Assembly: GCA_002364975.1 (NCBI GenBank)
Contig: DEYT01000052.1
Location: forward strand, 8,482 to 23,238
Reading direction: 5' to 3'
Length of the DNA stretch: 14,757 nt
From: Opitutia bacterium UBA3151
GTDB lineage: Bacteria; Verrucomicrobiota; Verrucomicrobiia; Opitutales; Seribacteraceae
A program made the position numbers and the translations under genes. Position 1 is the stretch's first letter. Every line of letters begins with the position of its first letter. Positions 14,737-14,757 of this stretch are shown one piece after another. The notes under the pieces were generated by a model. It saw only the letters and a list, made by a program, of their open reading frames with translations, did no database searches and was not told where the DNA came from.

Positions 14737-14757
14737 ATGGCGGAAGGAGAGGGATTC
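14737..14757 (+). CDS. Start of a further gene, cut by the right edge
   Basis: An ATG at 14737 opens a frame of seven codons reading MAEGEGF to the window end. It has purine-rich AAGAAG just upstream as a possible ribosome-binding site. The 15-nt spacing from the previous stop suits a co-transcribed gene. If the upstream gene is FlgN-like, a flagellar hook-associated protein would be the usual neighbour, but seven residues are too few to identify it. Confidence 0.4.

Noticed and set aside
1..14757. CRISPR arrays, insertion sequences, tRNA or rRNA genes, toxin-antitoxin pairs
   Set aside because: I saw no spaced repeats, transposase motifs, terminal inverted repeats, cloverleaf-like stretches or toxin-like small gene pairs. 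Nearly all the DNA is accounted for by the genes listed.

Overview
The window looks like a chromosomal segment of a Gram-negative bacterium of moderate G+C content. The Gram-negative reading rests on a SurA-type periplasmic chaperone and two secreted envelope proteins. A FecR-domain protein, and the style of the proline-rich and TPR secreted proteins, suggest Verrucomicrobiota (Opitutae-like) or a relative. That placement is inference. There are no rRNA or tRNA genes, insertion sequences or CRISPR arrays.

Layout. (a) 3-1412, plus strand: the 3' part of a FecR-domain plus leucine-rich-repeat protein. It is visibly AT-richer than the rest and is cut by the left edge. (b) 10840 down to 1426, minus strand: eight tightly packed genes with 4-nt overlaps or gaps of 5-14 nt. 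In transcription order they are a PseC-like sugar aminotransferase, a GNAT acetyltransferase, an ATP-grasp ligase, ParA, RNase III (rnc), the transcription-repair coupling factor Mfd, a SurA-like chaperone and RadC. A surface-sugar module thus sits at the head of a housekeeping operon. (c) 10841-10940: a divergent promoter region. (d) 10941-11489, plus strand: a short CMP-sugar cytidylyltransferase-like protein that fits the sugar module. (e) 11557-14240, plus strand: two translationally coupled secreted proteins, one short and proline-rich, the other a large TPR protein. (f) 14287-14757: a small helical, possibly FlgN-like protein and the first codons of a further gene.

How the genes may work together. 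The PseC-like aminotransferase, the GNAT and the ATP-grasp enzyme would build and decorate an amino sugar, possibly of the pseudaminic/nonulosonic type. The divergent cytidylyltransferase would activate it for transfer to a surface glycan or flagellin. A possible FlgN-like chaperone nearby would fit flagellar glycosylation, but that link is weak. The downstream operon handles chromosome partition, RNA processing, DNA repair and outer-membrane protein folding.

No clear-cut new defence or mobile system is visible. The best leads are the sugar module with its shortened cytidylyltransferase, the FecR-LRR protein, the secreted proline-rich/TPR pair, and possible leaderless starts at the heads of transcription units.
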